DNA of 64,000 nt from Marinifilum caeruleilacunae (GTDB taxonomy: Bacteria > Bacteroidota > Bacteroidia > Bacteroidales > Marinifilaceae). Position numbers and translations under genes: made by a program. Under the pieces are notes generated by a model. It was given only the letters and a program-made list of their open reading frames with translations, made no database searches and was not told the DNA's origin. Of this stretch, positions 55,193 to 64,000 are shown one piece after another; the first letter of the stretch is position 1, and each line of letters opens with the position of its first letter. Location of the stretch: NCBI RefSeq assembly GCF_013141825.1, contig NZ_RZNH01000006.1:1-64000 (forward strand), given 5' to 3'.

Positions 55193-56346
55193 AAAAAACT
55201 CAAATGTATAGTTTTAGTTTAATTACCTTAGAAGATCTGAAAGAGATCAAATATTTCTCGGCTTTCCCAGGGAATCAGGCCAGTTGGTTAAGCGATTGGT
55301 ATCATACTTTTAAAAGTAAAAACGACAATGACTTTGGAAGCCAAAAAAAGCCATATATCATTACCGCATATCATGGCAGTAAGTTGGTTGCCATTGTTCC
55401 CTTGCTGAAATTAAGCCGAACATATTTTAAGTTTTTTAAGTTGCATTTTGTCGAATTTTTAGGGCAGCAATGGTCGGGAATGGGCTACGATATTTTAAAG
55501 ATACGAGAGCTGGAAGATTGTTTTGCTCAGGATCTTGTAAAATGGATCAGGAGAAATATTTCATATCACTTCTTGATTTTCAAATACCTGCCAAAAACCA
55601 GTCAGCTAAAACACCGATTTAAATTCTACAAATATGCAGGAGCTCCATTTATAAATCCGTTGACCTATAAGAACTACAAGCACTTTACACAAAATGTATA
55701 CACCAGAAAATTCCGCGAAGATTTACGCAGAACGCTCAGGCGAATAAAAAAAGATGGTTTCGAAATGAGCGTGGAACAAAAACTGGTAAATGAAGAAAGC
55801 TTAAAGTTGATTAAGGAAATATCGGCAAGTAAAACAAGCGATGGAAAAGGCAATTTGTACGAAAGCAAAGTGAAAGCAGATTTTCACAAGAAAATGTACA
55901 AGAACATGCAATCGCAGGTAATCTTTATCAAGTTTAATGGAAAGGCAGTTGCCTATGGAACATGCATCGATTTTAATGACCAGAGAATTGGTGTTGATGC
56001 AGCTTTTGACAGGAGTTTTAGAAAATATGGAGTAGGGATTCATTGTATCGACCAGGTGATTCGATCTTGCTTTCGCGATAAGCTCACAAAACTTTCTTTT
56101 GGAGTAGGAATGGATGCTTACAAATTTCAGTTTACCAATTCTATAGAAGAATTTTACATGTGTTTCGATTTCAAGTATAGGCTAAAGTCATTGTTGGTAC
56201 TGCCTTATTTTCATTATAGGATCAAAAAAATGAATCAGTCTGTTTCTTCGATCTTACAGAAAAACAAAGAGCAAGTAAAAGCTAAAACAGAAAATATTAC
56301 AACCTCTAAAAACAAAATGAACTTTGTTCAAAGTATTGAAATGTAG
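55189..56346 (+). CDS. GNAT/FemAB-like transferase, paralogue 1
   Basis: A 385-residue protein of the GNAT-fold, BioF2-like/FemAB-related type. The N-terminal half holds FLGQQWSGMGYDIL and WIRRNISYHFLIFKYLP; the C-terminal half has RKFREDLRRTLRRIKKDG, KAVAYGTCIDFNDQRIGVDAAFDRSFRKYGVGIHCID and FGVGMDAYKFQF, the family core motif. Relatives transfer acyl or aminoacyl groups onto sugars or peptides. It shares its layout all along with the next gene, so the two arose by tandem duplication. ATG overlaps the polymerase stop codon. The acyl donor and acceptor are unknown. Confidence 0.8.
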   Translation: MKKTQMYSFSLITLEDLKEIKYFSAFPGNQASWLSDWYHTFKSKNDNDFGSQKKPYIITAYHGSKLVAIVPLLKLSRTYFKFFKLHFVEFLGQQWSGMGYDILKIRELEDCFAQDLVKWIRRNISYHFLIFKYLPKTSQLKHRFKFYKYAGAPFINPLTYKNYKHFTQNVYTRKFREDLRRTLRRIKKDGFEMSVEQKLVNEESLKLIKEISASKTSDGKGNLYESKVKADFHKKMYKNMQSQVIFIKFNGKAVAYGTCIDFNDQRIGVDAAFDRSFRKYGVGIHCIDQVIRSCFRDKLTKLSFGVGMDAYKFQFTNSIEEFYMCFDFKYRLKSLLVLPYFHYRIKKMNQSVSSILQKNKEQVKAKTENITTSKNKMNFVQSIEM

Positions 56347-56380
56347 AATGATATCGTAAAAAAAAGAAGCCTTTGATTAT

Positions 56381-57529
56381 ATGTATCGATTCGAAACAAT
56401 TACAATTGAAGCACTTGAAAACCTGGATTACAAAGCAAATTTCCCCACCAATCGATTTGAATGGATTAGTTGCTGGTACGAGGTTTTTAAGAAGGTAGAA
56501 AATAATATTGTTGGGTTCAACAAGAAACCCTATATCATCACTGTTTATAAAGGGGAGGAACTAGTAGCTATTGTTCCTTTGGTAAAACTGGTGAGGAAAT
56601 ATTTGAAATTTATCCGTATATCCTTCCTTGAGTTTTTAGGGCAACAATGGTCTAGCTTAGGAAATGATATCATGATATTCGGGAAAGTTGATAAGCTTTT
56701 TTATCAAGAGCTGAAAAAATGGATCAGCAAAAACATTTCCTACGATTTTATCTTTCTAAAGTACATCCCCAAACAGTCTGAATTGGAAACTTGTTACCAC
56801 CTGTTTCATTATTCGGTGGCTCCTAGTCTTCAATTGAATAATTATGAAGGCTATCAGGATTTTACAAAAAAAATATACTCTAAGAAATTTAGAGAAGAAC
56901 TGAAACGGACTTCGAGGAAATTGAGGAGAGAAAATTTGGAATATACCATTGAGGTAAGGGAAATCAATCAAGAAAATTTAGAATCGATCAAGCACATTTC
57001 AAGATCCAAAAAGATAGATGGCAAAAGCTTTTTATATGCCAACTCGCAAAAAGAAGCATTTCACTTACAAGTTTACAAGAGTTTTCCATCTCAAATACTA
57101 TTGGTCAAACTCAACGATGAAATTGTAGCTTATTCAACCTCAATTGATTGGCAGGGAAAGCGACTGTGTATCGATTCATCTTTCAACAGAAAATTCCGAA
57201 AATATGGCATAGGAATTCATTGTATCGATTCTTGTATCAGCAATGCTTTTGATGATGCCAAAGAAAAGCTTTCGCTGGGAATGGGGCACGACTCTTATAA
57301 ATTTAGATTTTGTGATGATATCATTTATTATTTCATGTGTTTTGATTTCAAATTCACTCCTAAAGCTTTATTGGTGTTGCCTTTCTTGAAGTATCGAATC
57401 GTAAAAACTCATGAACAAGTACAAGCTCAAGTTCAAAAACTATCTGCTCATCTGAAAATAAAGAAGAAGACATTGCATAAGAATGGAAAGGAAGTGCCAT
57501 TGCTTGCCATTGAAAAACAAATACTCTAA
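56381..57529 (+). CDS. GNAT/FemAB-like transferase, paralogue 2
   Basis: A 382-residue paralogue of the preceding gene. Matching pieces include KKPYIITVYKGEELVAIVPLVKL, FLGQQWSSLGNDI, KKFREELKRTSRKLRRENL, RKFRKYGIGIHCID and LGMGHDSYKFRF. The two copies have diverged throughout, so they probably act on different groups or positions rather than being a fresh duplication. The C-terminal 40 residues are Lys/Gln-rich. It follows its twin by 34 bases and precedes the deacetylase by five. Confidence 0.8.
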   Translation: MYRFETITIEALENLDYKANFPTNRFEWISCWYEVFKKVENNIVGFNKKPYIITVYKGEELVAIVPLVKLVRKYLKFIRISFLEFLGQQWSSLGNDIMIFGKVDKLFYQELKKWISKNISYDFIFLKYIPKQSELETCYHLFHYSVAPSLQLNNYEGYQDFTKKIYSKKFREELKRTSRKLRRENLEYTIEVREINQENLESIKHISRSKKIDGKSFLYANSQKEAFHLQVYKSFPSQILLVKLNDEIVAYSTSIDWQGKRLCIDSSFNRKFRKYGIGIHCIDSCISNAFDDAKEKLSLGMGHDSYKFRFCDDIIYYFMCFDFKFTPKALLVLPFLKYRIVKTHEQVQAQVQKLSAHLKIKKKTLHKNGKEVPLLAIEKQIL

Positions 57530-57534
57530 AAAGA

Positions 57535-58455
57535 ATGAATACACTAAAGAAATACATAGCCGATATTTTAGGATTTGTTCTTTTACTGATTTTTGAAAAA
57601 AGCGCATTAAAAAGGTTCGACAAACAGGTTTTATCCATCTATTTTCACAATCCATCGCTTTTGCTTTTTAAAGGAATCATTCGCTATCTGCTTTCTAAAG
57701 GTTTTAGCTTTATCTCGGAAAATGATTATTACAAGATTATTAATGGAGAGAAGCAGGCAGAAGAAAGAAGCGCATTTGTCTCTTTCGACGATGGTTGGAA
57801 AGGCAATCTGAAATTGATTCCTTTTCTGGAGAAATATCAGATTCCGGCAACATTTTTTATTCCCGTAAGGCCAGTTATGACAGGTAATTTCTGGTGGGAA
57901 TATGCACCGATTGTGATCAGTGAAAATCCAGATTTTACGAGTTTGGATGAACTTAAACAATTGCCAAACCATAAAAGATTGAGCCTGATTCGTGATGCAG
58001 CTGCGAACTACGACTTAAAAAGATCCTGTATCGATCTGTCGGAACTAAAGCGACTGAGCGAAAATCCATTAATTAGCATTGGTTCGCATACCTACCATCA
58101 TCCAATCACCATACAATGTTCGGATGCTGAGCTGGAATTTGAATATCGGGAATCTAAAAAAGCCTTGGAAGAATGGCTATCTGTTGAAATTCAGTCCTTT
58201 TCGTTTCCCAATGGAGATTACAACCAGAGAGATCTGGCCTTGCTCAAACAATACAATTACAGAATGGCTTTTACGGTAAATCCGGATTTAGAAACAAATG
58301 CAATTTCTGAATACCAAATACCAAGAGTTTCTATCAATTCAAAGGGCGGGAAATATGAGAATATTGCGCGCATGTTAAGGGTATGGCACAGGTTCGTTCA
58401 ACCATTACAGCACAAGCCCTTATTTGGATTTAAGCCTAAATTATCAGGAAGTTAA
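57535..58455 (+). CDS. polysaccharide deacetylase (NodB-type)
   Basis: A 306-residue carbohydrate esterase family 4 protein. The N terminus has a hydrophobic segment (residues 8-22) that could be a signal or anchor. Metal and catalytic motifs: FVSFDDGWKGN (Asp-Asp), IPATFFIPV, GSHTYHHP (His-x-x-x-His) and SFSFPNGDY. It removes acetyl from N-acetylated sugars, exposing an amine that could receive another acyl group. The acceptor in this locus could be an N-acetyl sugar of the glycan. The next gene starts just after it or slightly within its end. Confidence 0.85.
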   Translation: MNTLKKYIADILGFVLLLIFEKSALKRFDKQVLSIYFHNPSLLLFKGIIRYLLSKGFSFISENDYYKIINGEKQAEERSAFVSFDDGWKGNLKLIPFLEKYQIPATFFIPVRPVMTGNFWWEYAPIVISENPDFTSLDELKQLPNHKRLSLIRDAAANYDLKRSCIDLSELKRLSENPLISIGSHTYHHPITIQCSDAELEFEYRESKKALEEWLSVEIQSFSFPNGDYNQRDLALLKQYNYRMAFTVNPDLETNAISEYQIPRVSINSKGGKYENIARMLRVWHRFVQPLQHKPLFGFKPKLSGS

Positions 58456-58468
58456 AACAATTAAAGCA

Positions 58469-59551
58469 GTGAAAGAGGTTCTATACATAGCACCGGGAAA
58501 TCAGAACTCGAAGGGCGGCATTGGTTTGTGTGTAAACAATTACTCCAAATACATGTCCGATTTTAAAGTTTTGGTTACCCACCGATTTACATCCAGGCTG
58601 TTAAACACCATTTGGTTTCCGCTTTGTATTATCGAGATGTTATTTATCCTGATAAAGGACCGAGACATAAAAATATTGCACATTCATGGAGCTTCGAAGG
58701 GGAGTTTTTATCGCAAGTATATCTTGTTTGTGATTGCCAGGTTTTTTACGGGCAAGAAAATCATTTATCACATTCATGGAGGTGGATTTCGCGATTTTTA
58801 CCTGAATGCTTCGAAGTTTATCCAGAAAAGGATTCGCTATGTAATTAACTCGGCCGACCTTGTGATTTGCCTATCGGAAAAGTGGAAACATTTTTACACC
58901 AGTGCATTTAAACCAAAACAAATCAAGATTTTAAATAATATGATTATTCCGCCTGTAAATACAGAGCGAATGATTACCAATGATAAATGTAAGTTGTTAT
59001 TTCTGGGCCTGATTGGCGACAATAAAGGCATTTTCGATTTAATTAAAACCATCGCTAAAAATCGAAATCAATTCGAAGAAACACTCGAATTAAAGATTGC
59101 AGGAAATGGCGAAGTAGATCGTCTAACAGATGCAATTTCGAAGTGGAACATTCAGAATATTGTAAGCTTCGAAGGTTGGGCCGATCAAAATAAAAAGGAG
59201 GAACTTTTCCGATCTTCAGACATTTTTATTTTGCCATCCTACAAAGAAGGTTTGCCTTTGTCCATTCTCGAAGCTATGAGCTATGGATTGCCAATTATTT
59301 CAAGTAAAGTTGGAGGAATTCCCGACCTGATTCACAAAAGCAGGAATGGAATTCTGGTTGTTCCGGGAAATCAGCGAGCCATAAAAAATGCAATTATCAA
59401 GTTAATGAACAATCGAGATCTTTGCGAAAACTACTCACACAATTCAACAAAAGCAGTTGTTGATTATTATCCAGACCGCGTATTAAAATCATTATTCTCA
59501 ATCTACCATGAACTACAGGGGAATAAGGGATTACTTTTTGAGCAAAATTAA
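58469..59551 (+). CDS. family 4 glycosyltransferase
   Basis: About 361 residues from GTG 58469, just after the deacetylase stop; a TTG at 58424 would lie inside that gene. The protein has the GT-B layout: APGNQNSKGGIGLCVNNYSK at the N terminus, IHGGGFRDFY, LLFLGLIGDNKGIFDLIKT, and the donor-site EGLPLSILEAMSYGLPIISSKVGG with the E-x7-E pair. It adds a sugar to the lipid-linked unit. The end overlaps the next gene by 44 bases. Donor and linkage are unknown. Confidence 0.87.
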   Translation: MKEVLYIAPGNQNSKGGIGLCVNNYSKYMSDFKVLVTHRFTSRLLNTIWFPLCIIEMLFILIKDRDIKILHIHGASKGSFYRKYILFVIARFFTGKKIIYHIHGGGFRDFYLNASKFIQKRIRYVINSADLVICLSEKWKHFYTSAFKPKQIKILNNMIIPPVNTERMITNDKCKLLFLGLIGDNKGIFDLIKTIAKNRNQFEETLELKIAGNGEVDRLTDAISKWNIQNIVSFEGWADQNKKEELFRSSDIFILPSYKEGLPLSILEAMSYGLPIISSKVGGIPDLIHKSRNGILVVPGNQRAIKNAIIKLMNNRDLCENYSHNSTKAVVDYYPDRVLKSLFSIYHELQGNKGLLFEQN

Positions 59552-60836
59552 ATTCGGAAAAGGATTTGAAAAGGAATTAAAAAGAATCAAGGAGCTATAC
59601 TCAATCAGCGAGTCCCAACTATCAGAATTAAAACACCAAGAATTTGTAAAGCAATATCGCAACGCCTTTTTACACTCGAAGTTTTATAACAAACTTTATC
59701 GGGAACATGGCCTAAGTATCAATTCGGTAAAATCTATTGATGACGCCGAAAAGATTCCCATCATCACAAAAGATGACATCAGGCATTGCGTTGACGATCT
59801 GTTAACAAGCAATCGGTTGTTTGTATACAAGGCTTTTACCAGCGGAACAACAGGTTCTCCATTAAAGCTGTATCGCGATTATCAATCGGTTTGTAAAGAA
59901 TATTCTTACGGATATCATTTTCAGAACATTCATGGTTACACTTTAGGTGATAAAGTTATTTCCATTAAAGGGGATCTCGATAAAGATGAAATCTCCAGGT
60001 TCGATAAATCCTTGAATACCCTGCATCTGTCAAGTTATAACCTGAACGAGAAAAACATTCTAAAGTACTATGATTTAATCAGTAAGTTTCAGCCTAAAGT
60101 GGTGAAGGGATATCCGAGTTCATTACAGATTTTATCGACCGAATTGTATAAAAAAGGACTGGAACTTCATATTCCAATTGCTTTTACCTCTTCTGAAGTG
60201 TTGCACGATTGGCAACGCAGAATTATCGAAAAAGTATTGCATTCCAAACTTATCGATTGGTATGGAAATTCGGAGCAAACCATCGCATTGGGGCAGGTAA
60301 AAGAGGATTTGTACCAGGATGTTCCGCTTTACGGGCATATCGAAGTAAAAGAGAACCATATCATTACCACTGGTTTTATCAACAAATCTTTTCCATTGAT
60401 TCGATACCAGGTGGATGATATCATTAAGTTAAAGTGTGATTCGAGCTGTATAAGGTGTTGTACATCGAGAATATTGGGGCGCGATAACCAGTATGTAATG
60501 CTTAAGAATGGACAGCAAATTGGTTTACTCGATCATGCCTTCAATTTTAACAATATTAAAAATATTCTGGCGGCACAGATTGTACAAAAGGTTCCCGGCG
60601 AAATCGATTTGAACATCATACCCGACTATAGCTTTACCGAAAAAAATAAAGCCGAACTCTTAAAGAATTTAACCCAACTGGTAACAGAGGATTGCACAAT
60701 ACATTACAATGAAATTAGCGAGGATCAAATTATAAAAACGAAGGCAGGAAAGTTTAACCTGATGGTTTCTTACCTGGATACAAAGGAGAAAGATGCCGCT
60801 ACAAAGCAAATTTTAAAAGAGATTGAGTCGCCTTAA
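59508..60836 (+). CDS. CapK-like (phenylacetate-CoA-ligase family) adenylating enzyme, paralogue 1
   Basis: A 442-residue ANL-superfamily protein. The AMP loop is TSGTTGSPLKLYRD (residues about 115-128), followed by KGYPSSLQIL, TSSEVL and DWYGNSEQTIALGQV (adenine and Mg-ATP contact), with the hinge region ILGRDNQYVML. The C-terminal lobe ends near residue 430 and has KAGKFNLMV, including the likely catalytic Lys. Family members (CapK, PaaK) activate carboxylic acids as acyl-adenylates. I keep ATG at 59508, overlapping the glycosyltransferase by 44 bases, because the paralogue has the same N-terminal length. Substrate unknown. Confidence 0.83.
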   Translation: MNYRGIRDYFLSKIKFGKGFEKELKRIKELYSISESQLSELKHQEFVKQYRNAFLHSKFYNKLYREHGLSINSVKSIDDAEKIPIITKDDIRHCVDDLLTSNRLFVYKAFTSGTTGSPLKLYRDYQSVCKEYSYGYHFQNIHGYTLGDKVISIKGDLDKDEISRFDKSLNTLHLSSYNLNEKNILKYYDLISKFQPKVVKGYPSSLQILSTELYKKGLELHIPIAFTSSEVLHDWQRRIIEKVLHSKLIDWYGNSEQTIALGQVKEDLYQDVPLYGHIEVKENHIITTGFINKSFPLIRYQVDDIIKLKCDSSCIRCCTSRILGRDNQYVMLKNGQQIGLLDHAFNFNNIKNILAAQIVQKVPGEIDLNIIPDYSFTEKNKAELLKNLTQLVTEDCTIHYNEISEDQIIKTKAGKFNLMVSYLDTKEKDAATKQILKEIESP

Positions 60837-60853
60837 TGGCAAAATAAGAAGAC

Positions 60854-62119
60854 ATGGCAGTACAGTTAATCAAAGATTTGATTGCCTATAAAATAAAATT
60901 TGGCAGAGCATTCGAGCGCGAATTGAGACGGATCATTGAGCTTGATCAGATGTCTAAAAATGAAATTTTAGAGCTCAAAAGCCAGGAGTTTGTGAAGCAA
61001 TATCGAAATGCCTATTCAAATTCACCTTTTTACAAAGAACTGTACCAAAAGCATGCTTGTAATCTAAACTCAATTCAAGATCTTTCAGACATTAGAAAGC
61101 TACCTGTAATTTCAAAGGTAGATGTAAGAACCAATGCAAAGCAGATTCTTGCCAAATCGAGACTTTGCGTATTTAAAGCCTACTCGAGTGGAACCACAGG
61201 AACACCCTTACAGGTTTATCGTGATTTTTCATCTACGATAAAAGAATATGCTTACGGTCATTTTTTTCAGCAGATGCATGGCTATCACCTTGGCGATCGG
61301 GTTGTGTCGCTTCGAGGAACTCTAAACCGAAATACCTTTTCATATTTCGACAAAAGTAACAATGTTTTGTACCTGTCTTCCTATCATTTAAAATCCGACA
61401 GAATAGAGGAATACTACAAACTGATTAAAGATTTTAAACCAAAAGTAATTAAAGCTTACCCCAGTTCCATGCATATTTTGGCAACCGAGCTGCACCAGAA
61501 AGGATTGAGCCTCGATATTCCAATTGGCTTTACATCGTCGGAGGTTTTGCACGGATTTCAGAAGGAAATTGTTGAAAAAACTTTGCACACAAAAGTTTAC
61601 GATTGGTATGGAAACGCTGAACAAACTGTGGCATTAGGACAGTTCGAAGATGAATTGTACCGCGAGTTTCCGCTCTACTCACATACCGAATTCGAAGATG
61701 ATCATTTAATTACGACAAGCTTTATCAATTCAGCATTTCCTTTGATTCGCTATCGGGTTGATGATGTTGTGAAATTGGCTTCGTGCAGCAATGGTTTGTG
61801 TGTGATAAAAAAAATTGAAGGTCGGGATGATGATTATATCATTCTGAAGAATGGGCAGAAAATTGGTCGACTTGATCTTGCTTTTAAGCAGGCCAGGGAA
61901 ATTTTAGCTGCCCAGATCATACAAGAGCAGCCTGGCGAAATTCAGGTGAATCTAATTCCTGATAAAAAGTTTGCATTAAAAAATCAGAACGAAATAGAAA
62001 ACAACTTGCGTGATTTGCTTGGAGCCGAGTGCCAAATTCGCTTCAAAAAAATTGAAACCGGAGGGCTCATCAGAACCGAAAAAGGAAAGTTTAACCTGGT
62101 GGTATCGAAATTGAAATAG
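60854..62119 (+). CDS. CapK-like adenylating enzyme, paralogue 2
   Basis: A 421-residue paralogue of the previous gene: SSGTTGTPLQVYRD, KAYPSSMHILATEL, TSSEVLHGF, DWYGNAEQTVALGQF, IEGRDDDYIILKNGQKIG and RTEKGKFNLVV. It keeps the P-loop, the YGxxEQ motif and the terminal Lys region, so it should be active. Sequence differences lie mainly in the substrate-binding part of the large domain, which suggests a second carboxylic substrate. It follows the first copy by 17 bases and precedes the ATP-grasp gene by nine. Confidence 0.83.
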   Translation: MAVQLIKDLIAYKIKFGRAFERELRRIIELDQMSKNEILELKSQEFVKQYRNAYSNSPFYKELYQKHACNLNSIQDLSDIRKLPVISKVDVRTNAKQILAKSRLCVFKAYSSGTTGTPLQVYRDFSSTIKEYAYGHFFQQMHGYHLGDRVVSLRGTLNRNTFSYFDKSNNVLYLSSYHLKSDRIEEYYKLIKDFKPKVIKAYPSSMHILATELHQKGLSLDIPIGFTSSEVLHGFQKEIVEKTLHTKVYDWYGNAEQTVALGQFEDELYREFPLYSHTEFEDDHLITTSFINSAFPLIRYRVDDVVKLASCSNGLCVIKKIEGRDDDYIILKNGQKIGRLDLAFKQAREILAAQIIQEQPGEIQVNLIPDKKFALKNQNEIENNLRDLLGAECQIRFKKIETGGLIRTEKGKFNLVVSKLK

Positions 62120-62128
62120 CTGTATTGC

Positions 62129-63229
62129 ATGAGAAGTTCAAAAGAAAAAATATTGGTAGTTGGAGCTGGGCCACAAGCACTGTTTCTGGTTCGCGAGTTG
62201 AGTCGTTTGCAATATCATGTAATTTTAATTGGGAGAAAAAACGAAATTGCCATGCACTCTAAATACGCCGAGAAAAAGGCAATTCGAAGCGAGGAACATT
62301 TGGTATTGGAGCTTAATTCCCTGGCAAACACTTACCCCAAATTAAAAGCTCATGTTGCGAGTGGTTTCTATTTGGCTTTTCTGATGAACCATTTTCCAAG
62401 GTTTTTTCAATTGTACCAGGTAATGCCAGGACATAAGGCCTCGATTGAGCAATTGATGTGCAAGGCAAAAACCTACCAACTGGCTAAGAATACCGATGTT
62501 TTGTATCCGAAAAGTAGTTTACTGGCTGATGTGGAGAAGCTTAAAATGGTAAACCAGCTTTCTTACCCACAAATTGTAAAATGGGACAGGGACATATTTC
62601 TGTACGAGAAACCAAAATTTAAAACCCGCCTGGTAGGCAATACGGCAGAAATGATTGATCTGCTTAAAGCATTGAACGATGAGGAGAAGAATTCACTCCT
62701 AAGCCAGGATTTTTTAGGTGCCGATTTAAGAAACAATTTTTCTTACGGAGCCTATGTGGTCGATGGAAAGGTATGTTTGGATATCAGTGTAAACGAAGTA
62801 AGACATTTCAGATCGGGAGTTTCATCGGTTGTAGAAGAGTACACCGGAAAGTACACCAAGGAGATACAAGAGCAGTCGCAAGCCATTTTGGCTCAAACTC
62901 AATTTACCGGATTTCTTGATGTCGAATTCAAAATAAAAGATGGTAAACTGTACTTGTTGGAGGTCAATCCGCGACCATTTGGTTTCATAAAAATCATGAA
63001 AAAGAAATATCCCGAACTCATTCCATATGTAATGGGTCGAAAAGAAGTTGCTTACCGAAATCCAAAGCCTGTCAAGTGGATCAATGTATTACGCGATTTG
63101 GTTCTGATTATGAGAAAACCAAGCGAGGTTTTTCACATGCTTAAAGTCTTATTCGATTTTAATAAGCGAACATTCGATGTTTGGGACATTAGCGATCCGC
63201 TTCCATTTTTCTATCAAATGAAAAGATAA
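62129..63229 (+). CDS. ATP-grasp family protein, second in locus
   Basis: A 366-residue protein. It starts with a preATP-grasp nucleotide fold (ILVVGAGPQALFLVRELSRL), has YPQIVKWDRD in the ATP loop position, LSQDFLGADLRN and the metal-binding pair in TGFLDVEFKIKDGKLYLLEVNPRPFGF. This resembles carbamoyl-phosphate-synthase-like ATP-grasp proteins found beside CapK-type genes in glycan loci. It could ligate an amine to a carboxylate of the glycan precursor. The substrate is unknown. Confidence 0.8.
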   Translation: MRSSKEKILVVGAGPQALFLVRELSRLQYHVILIGRKNEIAMHSKYAEKKAIRSEEHLVLELNSLANTYPKLKAHVASGFYLAFLMNHFPRFFQLYQVMPGHKASIEQLMCKAKTYQLAKNTDVLYPKSSLLADVEKLKMVNQLSYPQIVKWDRDIFLYEKPKFKTRLVGNTAEMIDLLKALNDEEKNSLLSQDFLGADLRNNFSYGAYVVDGKVCLDISVNEVRHFRSGVSSVVEEYTGKYTKEIQEQSQAILAQTQFTGFLDVEFKIKDGKLYLLEVNPRPFGFIKIMKKKYPELIPYVMGRKEVAYRNPKPVKWINVLRDLVLIMRKPSEVFHMLKVLFDFNKRTFDVWDISDPLPFFYQMKR

Positions 63230-63251
63230 ATCCCTATAGAGTTTTTATATC

Positions 63252-64000
63252 ATGAAGCCATTGAATTTGTGTTTGAGTATTGACTATGAGCTGTTTGGTT
63301 CGGGAAGGGGAGATGTGTTTACCCATATCATTGAACCGACCAACAGAATGCTTGCCATCTGTTGTAAGAATGGAATTAAACTGAGCATTTTCTTCGAAAT
63401 TGTTGAGTATTGGAAACTAAAGGAAAACTATGAGTCCGGCGAGCGAATGGGTTACGATAAAAATCCGGCAGAGGCAATGGCTAAACAGATTCGCAAAGCA
63501 CATCAGATGGGGCATGATGTACAATTGCACCTGCATCCTCAATGGATAGATGCAAAGTATGAAAATGGAGAGTGGAAACTAAACATGAAATACTGGAGAT
63601 TACCAGAGGTTCCTGATCGGGCCAATGATGAAATTAGCATGGGATTGGGAGAGTTGATCAGAAAGGCGAAAGAAGATTTGGAAGCGATTCTTAAACCGGT
63701 TAACCCTGATTATACCTGTAATGTTTTGCGTGCTGGAGCTTACAATATCGATCCATCGGAACGACTTTTAAAGGTGTTAAAAGAGAATGGTTTTATTGCC
63801 GATACTTCGGTGTATTATGGAGGGAAAGCCGACAATAACTTATCGCGTTACGATTATACAAATATTAAAAATGATGTTCCTTACTGGTTTACAAATGGCT
63901 CTTTGCTTTCGGCCAGTAACAATCATATGGAGTTTTTAGAATTGCCGGTATTTGCAAAACAAATCCGAAGAATAAGAAAATACGATTTGATAAGAGTGCG
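63252..64000 (+). CDS. polysaccharide-deacetylase-like protein, cut by right edge
   Basis: The frame starts at ATG 63252 and runs open to the end of the window, giving 249 residues without a stop. It begins MKPLNLCLSIDYELFGSGRG and has FFEIVEYWKL, MGHDVQLHLHPQWI and VLRAGAYNIDPSERLL, a NodB-like TIM-barrel layout with Asp-Tyr-Glu in place of Asp-Asp and a His-x-His-Pro motif. It is transcribed with the ATP-grasp gene 22 bases upstream. The C-terminal part lies outside the window. It could be a deacetylase or a related enzyme that has lost part of the metal site. Confidence 0.78.
   Translation, partial: MKPLNLCLSIDYELFGSGRGDVFTHIIEPTNRMLAICCKNGIKLSIFFEIVEYWKLKENYESGERMGYDKNPAEAMAKQIRKAHQMGHDVQLHLHPQWIDAKYENGEWKLNMKYWRLPEVPDRANDEISMGLGELIRKAKEDLEAILKPVNPDYTCNVLRAGAYNIDPSERLLKVLKENGFIADTSVYYGGKADNNLSRYDYTNIKNDVPYWFTNGSLLSASNNHMEFLELPVFAKQIRRIRKYDLIRV

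Overview
The window is a stretch of a Bacteroidota chromosome. The family content points to a marine or anaerobic member of the Marinilabiliales: type IX sorting signal on a subtilisin, DUF3078 barrel, TorF-type porin, UpxY antiterminator, UshA-like lipoprotein, a solo AddA-like helicase-nuclease. DNA is AT-rich, several promoters fit the Bacteroidota TTTG / TAnnTTTG pattern, and starts are a mix of ATG, GTG and TTG. The genus cannot be fixed from the sequence alone. I see no tRNA, rRNA, CRISPR array, insertion sequence or phage gene.

Layout. 1-1.4 kb: two broken genes, a C-type-lectin-like remnant and a DUF554 membrane protein with a -1 frameshift. 1.4-4.4 kb: an operon of an AmgK-like sugar kinase fused to a RapZ C-terminal domain, a 54-residue Cys-rich protein, a MurU-like nucleotidyltransferase and a membrane protein, best read as peptidoglycan amino-sugar recycling. 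4.5-11.4 kb: mnmA, a DUF3078 barrel, a small lipoprotein and a 1293-residue secreted subtilisin with six FN3 domains. 11.8-24 kb: an AddA-like helicase-nuclease, a MORN-repeat lipoprotein, an isocitrate/isopropylmalate dehydrogenase paired with an HD-like protein, a DUF2284 protein, an SLC13 permease with cysQ, and an S9 peptidase. 24.3-32.5 kb: an Lrp regulator, a hybrid sensor kinase, a beta-propeller-like lipoprotein, a 5'-nucleotidase lipoprotein, queE and a porin. 32.5-43.6 kb: rubrerythrin, trmD, hsp20, a DUF349 protein, pyrG, yidC and a malic enzyme, mostly housekeeping.

44.2 kb to the right edge is one long polysaccharide (capsule/O-antigen type) operon led by an UpxY antiterminator. 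It makes UDP-ManNAcA (WecB, WecC) and carries a flippase, a polymerase, two DegT-fold enzymes, two glycosyltransferases, WbqC, two ATP-grasp ligases, two tandem FemAB/GNAT-like transferases, two tandem CapK-like adenylating enzymes and two NodB-type proteins, the last cut by the window edge. The tightly packed, often overlapping genes suggest a glycan decorated through activated acyl or aminoacyl groups.

The most unusual signals are the kinase-RapZ fusion beside MurU, the paired FemAB/CapK decoration module, a 52-53 bp helically phased GGGGTA repeat upstream of rubrerythrin, and a duplicated hairpin element on either side of the Lrp/sensor-kinase genes.
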